DNA of 28,614 nucleotides, taken from the NCBI GenBank assembly GCA_022839105.1, contig JALHDH010000028.1, positions 1-28,614 of the forward strand, in the 5' to 3' direction. A program made the position numbers and the translations under genes. The notes below the pieces were generated by a model. The model worked only from the letters and a program-made list of their open reading frames with translations, was not told the origin of the DNA and ran no database searches. This document shows positions 1 to 6,156 of the stretch, in pieces. Origin of the DNA: a bacterium (GTDB lineage Bacteria; Vulcanimicrobiota; Xenobia; Xenobiales; Xenobiaceae). The first letter of the stretch is position 1. Each line of letters starts with the position of its first letter.

Positions 1-1
1 G

Positions 2-229
2 ACGATGAAGGGCCTGTTCTACGTCCGCAACGGCGACTTCGACGTGAACGGCAACTCGCAGCTCACCGGCGTGGTGATCACCCGCTCGGGCTCGGTCACG
101 GTGGACGGCAACGTCGAGGCCAAGAACACCGACGTGACCTACGACCCCTCGGTCCTGATCGGGTTGAGTTCCCTGAGCACGGGGATCCAGGGCCGGGCCC
201 GCACTCTGTCCTGGTGGGTCGAGCAGTAG
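2..229 (+). CDS. 3' end of a surface/pilus-assembly-like protein (partial)
   Basis: The reading frame is open to the left edge of the window and ends at a TAG at 227-229, so this is probably the last ~75 residues of a longer protein. The visible part has alternating hydrophobic beta-strand repeats of the type 'V.GNSQLTGVVI...GSVTVDGN', followed by 'VTYDPSVL' and a short Trp-containing tail. This resembles the C-termini of PilX-type pilus assembly or polymer-forming proteins, where a short beta-helix ends with an 'ITYDPxxL' motif. That assignment is from memory of the pattern and is tentative. An internal ATG at 5 is in frame but is unlikely to be the true start. No other part of the gene is available to test the call. 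Confidence 0.4.
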   Translation, partial: TMKGLFYVRNGDFDVNGNSQLTGVVITRSGSVTVDGNVEAKNTDVTYDPSVLIGLSSLSTGIQGRARTLSWWVEQ

Positions 230-271
230 CCGGGTCCCCCTTGCCTTGGACAGATTCCTGAGGCTCTCGGG

Positions 272-1162
272 GTGATCCTCAGCGCCAGCCGCCGCACGGA
301 TCTGCCCGCCTTCTACCCGACCTGGTGGATGAACCGGGTCCGGGCGGGCTTCTGCGAGGTTCCCAATCCCTTTCGTCCCAGCCAGGTCTCCCGAGTCTCG
401 TTGGCCCCCCAGGACGTCGACGCCGTGGTCTTCTGGACCCGCAATCCCCTGCCCATCCTGGCGCACCTGGACGAAATGGAGGACCGGGGGCTGCGGACGG
501 TCTTCCTGGTCACCCTGGTGGGCCATCCCCGCGAGCTGGACCCCCACTGCCTTTCCCTGGAGCGGGCGGTGCGGGCCTTCGGGCGGCTCTCCGAGCGCCT
601 GGGGCCGGAACGGGTGACCTGGCGCTACGACCCGCTGATCATGTCCCAGGCCACCGACGCCGAATGGCACCGGCGGCGCTTCGGCGAGCTGGCACGCCGC
701 CTTTCAGGTCTCACCCGGTGCTGCAAGCTGAGCCTGGTGGACCTCTATCCCCGGCTGGCCCCGCGCCTGCGGACGCTGGAGGGGACCCCCCACCAGATCG
801 AGGCTCCCTTGCCGGACGCGGGCCTTTTGCGGGATCTGGTGGAAATGGCCGAGCAGAACTCCATCCGCCTGGAGAGCTGCGCCGAGGACCTCGACGCATT
901 CGGGATCCCCGCCGGGAGCTGCATCGACGCCGACCAGATCGGCCGCGCCTTCGGCCTGGAGCTCTCCCGGCTCCAGGATCCCGGCCAGCGCCAGGCCTGC
1001 CGCTGCGCGCCCAGCCGCGACATCGGGATGTATGACTCGTGCCCGGCCGGCTGCGTCTGCTGCTACGCCGTGCGCGACTTCAAACGGGCCCGCCTCAACC
1101 GGCGCCGGCACGATCCCCTGGCCGCCACCATGCTTCCCCTGCAACAAGCAGGGCGCCCTTGA
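272..1162 (+). CDS. DUF1848 family protein with C-terminal Cys cluster
   Basis: This 296-residue protein matches the DUF1848 pattern along its whole length: N-terminal 'ILSASRRTDLPAFY', then 'DVDAVVFWTRNPLP' near residue 50, and a C-terminal cysteine-rich block. The C-terminal block holds C243 and C245 followed by 'DIGMYDSCPAGCVCCYA', giving a C257-x3-C261-x2-C264 spacing like a radical SAM iron-sulfur motif, but at the C-terminus. The biochemical role of the family is not established; an iron-sulfur or metal-bound nucleic-acid or radical enzyme is an inference. The start is a GTG at 272, chosen because the conserved 'ILSASRRTD' follows at once. The gene converges on the P5C dehydrogenase gene, with a strong inverted repeat between and overlapping its end. 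Confidence 0.8.
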   Translation: MILSASRRTDLPAFYPTWWMNRVRAGFCEVPNPFRPSQVSRVSLAPQDVDAVVFWTRNPLPILAHLDEMEDRGLRTVFLVTLVGHPRELDPHCLSLERAVRAFGRLSERLGPERVTWRYDPLIMSQATDAEWHRRRFGELARRLSGLTRCCKLSLVDLYPRLAPRLRTLEGTPHQIEAPLPDAGLLRDLVEMAEQNSIRLESCAEDLDAFGIPAGSCIDADQIGRAFGLELSRLQDPGQRQACRCAPSRDIGMYDSCPAGCVCCYAVRDFKRARLNRRRHDPLAATMLPLQQAGRP

Positions 1163-1175
1163 AGGACGCCCTGCT
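1147..1175. terminator. Nested inverted repeat between convergent genes
   Basis: AGCAGGGCG at 1147-1155 pairs perfectly with CGCCCTGCT at 1167-1175, and the loop itself contains CCTT-G-AAGG. On the minus strand the right arm is followed by TTGTTGC, so it best serves as terminator of the P5C dehydrogenase gene. It overlaps the last codons of the DUF1848 gene. The T tract is weak in both directions. Confidence 0.55.
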
Positions 1176-1210
1176 GCGCGGTTCCCAAAGCCTCGGGGTC
1201 GACCCCAAGG

Positions 1211-2848
1211 CTATCCCTCGTCGGCCATGAAGGGGTAGCGCCAGTCGGTGGGCGGCACGAAGGTCTCCTTGATGGCCCGTGCCGAGGTCCAGCGCAGGAG
1301 GTTCATCATGCTCCCCGCCTTGTCGTTGGTGCCCGACAGGCGCGAACCGCCGAAGGGTTGCTGCCCCACCACGGCCCCGGTGGGCTTGTCGTTGATGTAG
1401 AAGTTGCCGGCCGCGAAGCGCAGGACCTCGAAGGCCTGCTGCACGGCCCGGCGATCCTGGGCGAAGACGGCTCCGGTCAGGCCGAAGGGCGAGGTGGCCT
1501 CGCACAACCTCAGGGTCTCGTGGAACCCGGAATCCGGATAGACGTGGATCGCCAGCACCGGTCCGAAGATCTCCTCCTGCATGATCCGGTCTCGGGGATC
1601 CTGCACCACCACGACCGTGGGCTGGACGAAGAAACCCTTCGAGGAATCCGCGGACCCTCCGGTCAGAACCTCGATCCCGGCGGAGTTGCGGGCATGGTCG
1701 AGGTAGCCCGAGATGCGATCGAAGGCCTCCTGGTCGATGACGGCCCCCATGAAGTTGCGGAAATCCGCCACGTCCCCCATCGGGATGCTCTCGACCTCCT
1801 CGAGCAGGCGCTCGCGCAGGCCGCCCTTCCAGAGGCTCTCGGGGAGATAGGCCCGGGAGGCAGCCGAGCACTTCTGCCCCTGGAACTCGAAGGCGCCGCG
1901 CAGCAGGCCGACCAGGAGGGCCTCGGGATCGGCGGAGGGGTGGCCCACCACGAAGTCCTTGCCTCCGGTCTCGCCGACCAGTCGGGGGTAGCAGCGATAG
2001 CGGTCCAGGTTCTCGCCGACCTGACGCCACAGCCGGTTCCAGACCTGGACCGAGCCCGTGAAGTGCACGCCGCCCAGGTGGGGGCTTTCCATCACCGGGT
2101 TGCCGACCTTCGACCCGGATCCCGGCACGAAGTTGATCACCCCCGGCGGCAGCCCGGCCTGATCCAGAAGCCGCATGACCAGCCAGTTGGAGTACACCGA
2201 ACTCGAGGCCGGCTTCCACACCACGGTGTTGCCCATCATGGCCGGGGCCGTGGGCAGGTTGCCGGCGATGGCGGTGAAGTTGAAGGGGGTCACCGCGAAG
2301 ACGAAGCCATCCAGGGGGCGGTACTCCATGCGGTTCCAGACCCCCGGAGAGCTCAGGGGCTGCTGGGCGTAGATCTGGGCCATGAAGTGGGTGTTGAAGC
2401 GCCAGAAGTCGATCAGCTCGCAGGCCGAGTCGATCTCGGCCTGATAGGCGGTCTTGCTCTGACCGAGCATGGTCGCGGCGTTCAGGGTCTCGCGCCAGGG
2501 CCCGGCCAGAAGCTCGGCAGCCCGCAGGAAGATGGCCGTACGCTCCTCTCGGGAAGTGCGCATCCAGGCCTCGCGGGAGGCCATGGCCACGGCGATGGCG
2601 TGTTCGACGTGCTCGGGCCCGGCCTTGTGGTAATGCCCCAGGACCAGGTCCCGGCGATGGGGGGCCCGGATCTCCTCGAGGTCGCCGGTGTGGACCTCCT
2701 CGCCTCCGATATAGAGGGGGATTTCGACGGGTTCTACCGCGAGTTCCTCGAGGCGACGCTGCAGACCGGCCCGCTCAAGGCTTCCCGGGGCATAGCTGCG
2801 AACAGGCTCGTTGACGGGGACGGGGGGACAAGACAGGGCAAAAGACAT
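1211..2848 (-). CDS. pruA: L-glutamate gamma-semialdehyde (1-pyrroline-5-carboxylate) dehydrogenase
   Basis: The enzyme oxidises glutamate gamma-semialdehyde, in equilibrium with 1-pyrroline-5-carboxylate, to glutamate with NAD+. It is the last step of proline and ornithine/arginine degradation. The 545-residue protein is an aldehyde dehydrogenase of the ALDH4A1-like group. It has 'VTPFNFTAIAGNLP' for the cofactor region, catalytic-base E293 in 'ETGGKDF', nucleophile C327 in 'GQKCSAASRAY', and the C-terminal 'QQPFGGSRLSGTNDKAG' signature. The 34-residue spacing of E293 and C327 equals that of ALDH4A1. There is no proline dehydrogenase domain fused and no putA nearby. The ATG start at 2848 is preceded by AAAAGGAG with an 8-base spacer. 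A terminator at 2872-2905 separates it from the upstream DUF4013 gene, so it probably has its own promoter (TATAAG about 15 bases before the ribosome binding site). Confidence 0.93.
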   Translation of the reverse strand: MSFALSCPPVPVNEPVRSYAPGSLERAGLQRRLEELAVEPVEIPLYIGGEEVHTGDLEEIRAPHRRDLVLGHYHKAGPEHVEHAIAVAMASREAWMRTSREERTAIFLRAAELLAGPWRETLNAATMLGQSKTAYQAEIDSACELIDFWRFNTHFMAQIYAQQPLSSPGVWNRMEYRPLDGFVFAVTPFNFTAIAGNLPTAPAMMGNTVVWKPASSSVYSNWLVMRLLDQAGLPPGVINFVPGSGSKVGNPVMESPHLGGVHFTGSVQVWNRLWRQVGENLDRYRCYPRLVGETGGKDFVVGHPSADPEALLVGLLRGAFEFQGQKCSAASRAYLPESLWKGGLRERLLEEVESIPMGDVADFRNFMGAVIDQEAFDRISGYLDHARNSAGIEVLTGGSADSSKGFFVQPTVVVVQDPRDRIMQEEIFGPVLAIHVYPDSGFHETLRLCEATSPFGLTGAVFAQDRRAVQQAFEVLRFAAGNFYINDKPTGAVVGQQPFGGSRLSGTNDKAGSMMNLLRWTSARAIKETFVPPTDWRYPFMADEG

Positions 2849-2871
2849 CTACAACGCTCCTTTTCGCTTAT

Positions 2872-2905
2872 AAAGAGAAAGACGGGCTCCCCTTCGGGAA
2901 GCCCG
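2872..2905 (-). terminator. Rho-independent terminator after the DUF4013 gene
   Basis: On the minus strand, CGGGCT-T-CCC pairs with GGG-AGCCCG around a GAAG tetraloop (one bulged base), followed by the T-rich run GTCTTTCTCTTT. It lies 38 bases beyond the stop of the DUF4013 gene and upstream of the P5C dehydrogenase gene, so it separates the two transcription units. Confidence 0.7.
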
Positions 2906-2942
2906 CCCTGCGTCCTTCATCCGAAAATCCGCAGGTCCGACC

Positions 2943-3590
2943 TCAGGAGTATTCGGCCGGGTGCACCTGGTCCAGGTTTCCTTGGGCCAACTGGGCGAAG
3001 AGGTGGGCCGTGCACATCTGGGCATAGGGAGCCGTGATCAGGACCCCCACGCCGCAGGCCAGGATGCCGACGCTCCCCAGGATGCCGAAGGCCACCGTCA
3101 TCACCAGGGCCATCACGTAGGCGCCGACATTCCGGGTGACCGTGCCCATCAGAGCCCCGAAATCAAAGCCCACGCCCCAGCCCGGACGGAAGGCGACCTG
3201 GATCACCAGGGCCGGCCAGACCACCCACAGCACGAATTGCCAGAAGAGCTGGAAGAGGTTCACCAGCAGGCCCAGCAGGCCCAGCGAATCCCCATGCTCT
3301 CCGGAGGCGATGGTGATCCCGATGAAGACGCCCAGGATCAGCAGCAGGGGAAGGGCATACACCAGGTAGGTGACCAGGATTCGCAACCCGTCGCTGAAGT
3401 AGCCGCCGAAGTTGTCCCACTCGGGCAACGCGGAATCGTCCCCGCGAGCCACCCGGCGCAGGCCCTCGATCATGTAGCCGAACCCTGCCAGGTTCAGGAT
3501 GGGAACGACGCTGACCACACCCAGGATCAGCATCTTGGTGACCCACCCGGGATCGTTCCGGGGGTAGTTGAAAGCTCTGCCGATATCCAT
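2943..3590 (-). CDS. DUF4013 integral membrane protein
   Basis: This 215-residue protein begins 'MDIGRAFNYPRNDPGWVTK' and has several long hydrophobic segments (about residues 20-40, 65-90, 105-130 and 145-190). The opening motif, the 'GYMIEGLRRVARGDDSALPEW' region near residue 45, and a late helix pair are typical of the DUF4013 family. That family consists of bacterial and archaeal membrane proteins of unknown function. The ATG at 3590 is preferred over the longer upstream frame because it has AAGGAAGGGG just upstream and starts at the conserved family motif. The upstream extension would be unrelated low-complexity sequence. The gene stands alone, with a terminator downstream and the divergent rpmB gene upstream. 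Confidence 0.75.
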   Translation of the reverse strand: MDIGRAFNYPRNDPGWVTKMLILGVVSVVPILNLAGFGYMIEGLRRVARGDDSALPEWDNFGGYFSDGLRILVTYLVYALPLLLILGVFIGITIASGEHGDSLGLLGLLVNLFQLFWQFVLWVVWPALVIQVAFRPGWGVGFDFGALMGTVTRNVGAYVMALVMTVAFGILGSVGILACGVGVLITAPYAQMCTAHLFAQLAQGNLDQVHPAEYS

Positions 3591-3724
3591 CGCGGTGCCC
3601 CTTCCTTGAACAGATACCTGGGTTTTTCTAAGCGAAGAGCCGCTTCCCCTTTGTTTTTCGATGAAAGGTTCCCAGAGTTCCGAGCGCCGGCCGGAGGCCC
3701 CGGCCCGGATTGGCCCGAGACGCT

Positions 3725-3754
3725 CTGGACACGCGTCCGAGGCCATGCTAAGAT
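3725..3754 (+). promoter_or_regulatory. Candidate promoter of rpmB
   Basis: CTGGAC (3725-3730) and TAAGAT (3749-3754) are 18 bases apart, in the gap between the divergent DUF4013 gene and rpmB. They would give a leader of roughly 90 bases before rpmB. This is a match by eye to sigma-70 boxes and is only moderately convincing. Confidence 0.35.
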
Positions 3755-3855
3755 ACCGAGGCTTTTGCGGCTTGGGATGAGGCCCTTTGGCTTCCCGTCC
3801 CCCGCTCCTGTGGGGAAAAGCCGCCCCCGCGGACACACTAGGAGGATCACAAGTC

Positions 3856-4053
3856 ATGGCCAGAGTTTGCGAATCGTGCGGCAAGGGCCCCCTCAGTGGC
3901 AACATGGTGAGCCACTCGAACAGGCGGACCCGGCGCCGCTGGCTGCCGAACCTGCAGAAGGTGAACATGCTGGTGAACGGGTCTCCCAAGGCCCTGAAGA
4001 TCTGCACCCGCTGCCTGCGCTCTTACAAGGGGAAGATGGCTGAGAACGCCTGA
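3856..4053 (+). CDS. rpmB: 50S ribosomal protein L28, zinc-motif form
   Basis: This 65-residue basic protein has the L28 core 'GKGPLSGNMVSHSNRRTRR' and 'PNLQKV', and the later '...LKICTRCLRSYKGKM'. Two Cys pairs, C-E-S-C near the start and C-T-R-C near the end, make it the zinc-binding (C+) version. L28 is a large-subunit protein needed late in 50S assembly. The ATG at 3856 is chosen because the protein then begins 'MARVCESCGK' and GGAGG lies 10 bases upstream; an in-frame extension to 3787 is not conserved. It is followed after 31 bases by thiT, so the two may be co-transcribed. Confidence 0.93.
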   Translation: MARVCESCGKGPLSGNMVSHSNRRTRRRWLPNLQKVNMLVNGSPKALKICTRCLRSYKGKMAENA

Positions 4054-4061
4054 TCCCCGGG

Positions 4062-4078
4062 CGCTCCCTGAGGGAGCG
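4062..4078 (+). terminator. Hairpin between rpmB and thiT
   Basis: CGCTCCC pairs with GGGAGCG around a TGA loop, 9 bases after the rpmB stop. There is no T tract, and the right arm supplies the purine-rich stretch just before the thiT GTG start. It could be a weak terminator, an mRNA end protector, or a structure that masks the thiT ribosome binding site. Confidence 0.35.
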
Positions 4079-4084
4079 GAGGCG

Positions 4085-4639
4085 GTGTCAGGGTACCGTC
4101 ATCCAGCCACCGACGAGCGCCGGCCTCCGGCGGGCACCGGGCGACGTGTTGCCGAAATCGGCATCACGGTCGCCCTTTCGCTCGTTCTGGGATTCTGGAG
4201 TTTCGCCCCGGTTCCCCATGGCGGCCAGGTCTCCTTGGACCTGGTCCCGCTGCTGGTCCTGTCCCGGGTTCGCGGGCTGGCCAGCGGCCTGGTGGCCGGC
4301 GCCCTCTATGGAGCCCTGCACGCCCTCCAGGAGCCGATCGTGCTGCACCCGATCCAGGGCTTCCTGGACTATCCCCTGGCCTTCGGCCTGCTGGGCGTGG
4401 CTGGAGCCCTGCCCCCCGGCGGACGCTGGGATGTCCCGGGCGTCATCCTGGCAGTGGGCGCCCGCATGGTGGCCCACGTCCTGTCGGGTGTCTTCTTTCT
4501 GCACCTCTTCGTGCCCGTGGACCAGATGCCGGCCAGCCCCCTGCTCTACTCTTTGATCTACAACGCGACGTGGCTGGTGCCGGCAGGCCTCCTGGCGGGG
4601 CTCCTGGTCCCCATCCTGACGCGACGGGCTCAACCTTGA
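4085..4639 (+). CDS. thiT: ThiT-like ECF transporter S component for thiamine
   Basis: This 184-residue protein has about six hydrophobic helices and the 'PHGGQVSLDLVPLLVLSRVRG' region (residues ~40-60) typical of ThiT/YuaJ, the substrate-binding membrane subunit of the energy-coupling factor thiamine transporter. It would capture thiamine and dock onto shared EcfT/EcfA subunits, which are not in this window. The GTG start at 4085 follows a purine-rich GGGAGCGGAGGCG. Its stop overlaps the TTG start of the thiamine pyrophosphokinase gene (TTGA), so uptake and activation of thiamine are translationally linked. The context strongly supports the thiamine specificity. Confidence 0.85.
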   Translation: MSGYRHPATDERRPPAGTGRRVAEIGITVALSLVLGFWSFAPVPHGGQVSLDLVPLLVLSRVRGLASGLVAGALYGALHALQEPIVLHPIQGFLDYPLAFGLLGVAGALPPGGRWDVPGVILAVGARMVAHVLSGVFFLHLFVPVDQMPASPLLYSLIYNATWLVPAGLLAGLLVPILTRRAQP

Positions 4640-5334
4640 GCCGACGCGCCCTGCTCCTGGCCGGTGGCCAGGCCCCACCCGCGGAATTCGTGCGCCGCCA
4701 CCATCACCCCGGCGACCTGGTCCTGGCCGCCGACAGCGGACTGAACCTGGCGCTGGCCGCCGGGATTCCGACCGATCTGCTCATCGGCGATCTCGACTCC
4801 CTGGAGCCCGGCCTGGAGGAGGGCTTCGAGGTTCAGCGCCACCCACGCGCCAAGGATGCCAGCGATCTGGAACTGGCCTTGGAGGAGGCCTTTCGACGAG
4901 GGGCCAGGGAAGGCGTGATCCTGGGAGCCCTGGGAGGGAGACTGGACCACACCCTCTTCAACGTGGTGGCCCTGCTGGAGAAGGCGGAGAAGATGGGATT
5001 CGCCGTCCGGGTGCTCTCGCCGGACGAGGAGGTCTTCCTGGCCGGACCCGGGATCCACCCGTTGAGCGATCGCCAAGGTTGGAACTGCTCGGTCCTGCCC
5101 TTGGACTCCAGCGCCCGGTTGAGCCTGGAGGGCCTGGAGTATCCGCTGCATGAGCAAAGGTTGGAGCGGGCCTCCACGCGAGGGCTCTCCAACCGGGTGA
5201 GTTCGGACAGGGCCCGCATCCAGGTCCTGGAAGGGCTGGCGCTGATCCTGCTGGCGCGGCCTACAGGCCCGACAGGGGACGATCCAGGACCTCCTGGACC
5301 GTCTCGAGCACCTTCTCGGCCGAGAAGGGCTTGA
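4636..5334 (+). CDS. thiN: Thiamine pyrophosphokinase
   Basis: The enzyme transfers pyrophosphate from ATP to thiamine to make the cofactor TPP. Family motifs are present in order: 'LLLAGG' near the start, 'AADSGLNLA', 'PTDLLIGDLDSL' (metal and ATP binding), 'HPRAKDASDLELALEEA', 'GALGGRLDHTLFN', and C-terminal 'ASTRGLSNRVSSDRA'. The start is taken as TTG at 4636, four bases overlapping the thiT stop, because the conserved N-terminus begins there; the longer frame would run inside thiT. The protein is 232 residues. Its last ~25 residues (after 'ALILLAR') extend past the family's usual end and are encoded inside the convergent receiver gene, a 74-base overlap. The paired thiT gene supports thiamine salvage. 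Confidence 0.87.
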   Translation: MSRRALLLAGGQAPPAEFVRRHHHPGDLVLAADSGLNLALAAGIPTDLLIGDLDSLEPGLEEGFEVQRHPRAKDASDLELALEEAFRRGAREGVILGALGGRLDHTLFNVVALLEKAEKMGFAVRVLSPDEEVFLAGPGIHPLSDRQGWNCSVLPLDSSARLSLEGLEYPLHEQRLERASTRGLSNRVSSDRARIQVLEGLALILLARPTGPTGDDPGPPGPSRAPSRPRRA

Positions 5335-5638
5335 GGATGAAGCCGTCCGCCCCCGCATCCAGGGCGCGCTTGATATAGTCCTCCATGCCCAGGGCGGTCA
5401 CCATGACCACCCGGGCCTCGGGCGACTGATTGCGCAGTTCCTGCAAGGTCTCGATCCCGTCCCGCCCGGGCATGAGGATGTCCAGGGTGACCAGGTCCGG
5501 GGACTCCTCCAGGAAGAGCTTGACCGCCTGCTCGCCACTTTCGGCCTCAAGAACCTCGAACCCGTGGCGGGTCAGAAGATCCGCCAGCAGCATCCGCATG
5601 AACTTGGAGTCATCGACGATGAGGATTCGAGAACTCAA
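5261..5638 (-). CDS. Single-domain response regulator (CheY-like receiver)
   Basis: This 125-residue stand-alone receiver has the full phosphorylation site: acidic pair D9-D10 in 'LIVDDSKFMR', phospho-acceptor D53 in 'LVTLDILMPGRDG', T81 in 'VVMVTALG', and K103 in 'ILKPF'. There is no output domain, so it would act by protein-protein contact, as CheY or Spo0F-like proteins do. The start is TTG at 5638, overlapping the dtd stop as TTGA; there is no better upstream start. It is the last gene of the minus-strand rsh-dtd unit. No histidine kinase is nearby, so its partner is unknown. Confidence 0.88.
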   Translation of the reverse strand: MSSRILIVDDSKFMRMLLADLLTRHGFEVLEAESGEQAVKLFLEESPDLVTLDILMPGRDGIETLQELRNQSPEARVVMVTALGMEDYIKRALDAGADGFILKPFSAEKVLETVQEVLDRPLSGL

Positions 5639-6105
5639 TGCTGCGAACCACCCTCTCCCCGACGTTCCGGACTGTCCACCAGGACCGTCACGGGCCCGTC
5701 GTTTGTGAGTTGCACATCCATCCGCGCCTGGAAGACGCCCTCCTGGACCAGCAGACCCGATTCCCGAAGCCTGCTGACGAACTCTTCATAGAAAGCCTGC
5801 GCCACGGCGGGAGGTGCTGCTTCGCTGTAACTGGGACGTCGTCCTCTGCGGCAATCTCCGTAGAGCGTAAACTGGGAAACCGCCAGGATTCCCCCGCCCA
5901 CATCGGCCACCGTCAGATTCATCCTGCCCGATTCATCCTCGAAGAGACGCAGGTTGAGGATCTTCTCGGCCATCCAGGCCACATCGCGCGAGGCCTCTCC
6001 GTCCCGGACGGCGACCAGGACCAGCAGACCCCGGGCGATCTGTCCGGTGATCTGGCCGTCCACCAGGACCCGGGCCGAACTGACCCTCTGGACCACAGCG
6101 CGCAT
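5635..6105 (-). CDS. dtd: D-aminoacyl-tRNA deacylase
   Basis: The enzyme hydrolyses D-amino acids, and glycine mischarged on tRNA-Ala, from tRNA. The protein is 156 residues, close to the usual ~145-150. It starts with the family's 'MRAVVQRVSSARV' and carries the two active-site motifs 'SQFTLYGD' (77-84) and 'LTNDGPVT' (133-140), the latter holding the cross-subunit Gly-Pro. The ATG at 6105 is fixed by the conserved N-terminus. It follows the Rel/Spo gene after 51 bases, a common gene pair in bacteria, and overlaps the receiver gene by a TTGA. Confidence 0.95.
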   Translation of the reverse strand: MRAVVQRVSSARVLVDGQITGQIARGLLVLVAVRDGEASRDVAWMAEKILNLRLFEDESGRMNLTVADVGGGILAVSQFTLYGDCRRGRRPSYSEAAPPAVAQAFYEEFVSRLRESGLLVQEGVFQARMDVQLTNDGPVTVLVDSPERRGEGGSQH

Positions 6106-6156
6106 GGACGCAGTGTTTGTTACAAAAACTCGATCTCCTGTCCGAAAACCGAAGAA

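Noticed and set aside
1358..3037. Long plus-strand frame of 559 codons opposite the P5C dehydrogenase gene
   Set aside because: It is the antisense of a gene with clear aldehyde dehydrogenase motifs. Its translation is His/Gly/Ala-rich with no recognisable domain, as expected from GC-rich antisense sequence.
3787..4053. Longer L28 protein starting at 3787
   Set aside because: The extra 23 residues are not conserved, and GGAGG plus 'MARVCESCGK' support the ATG at 3856.
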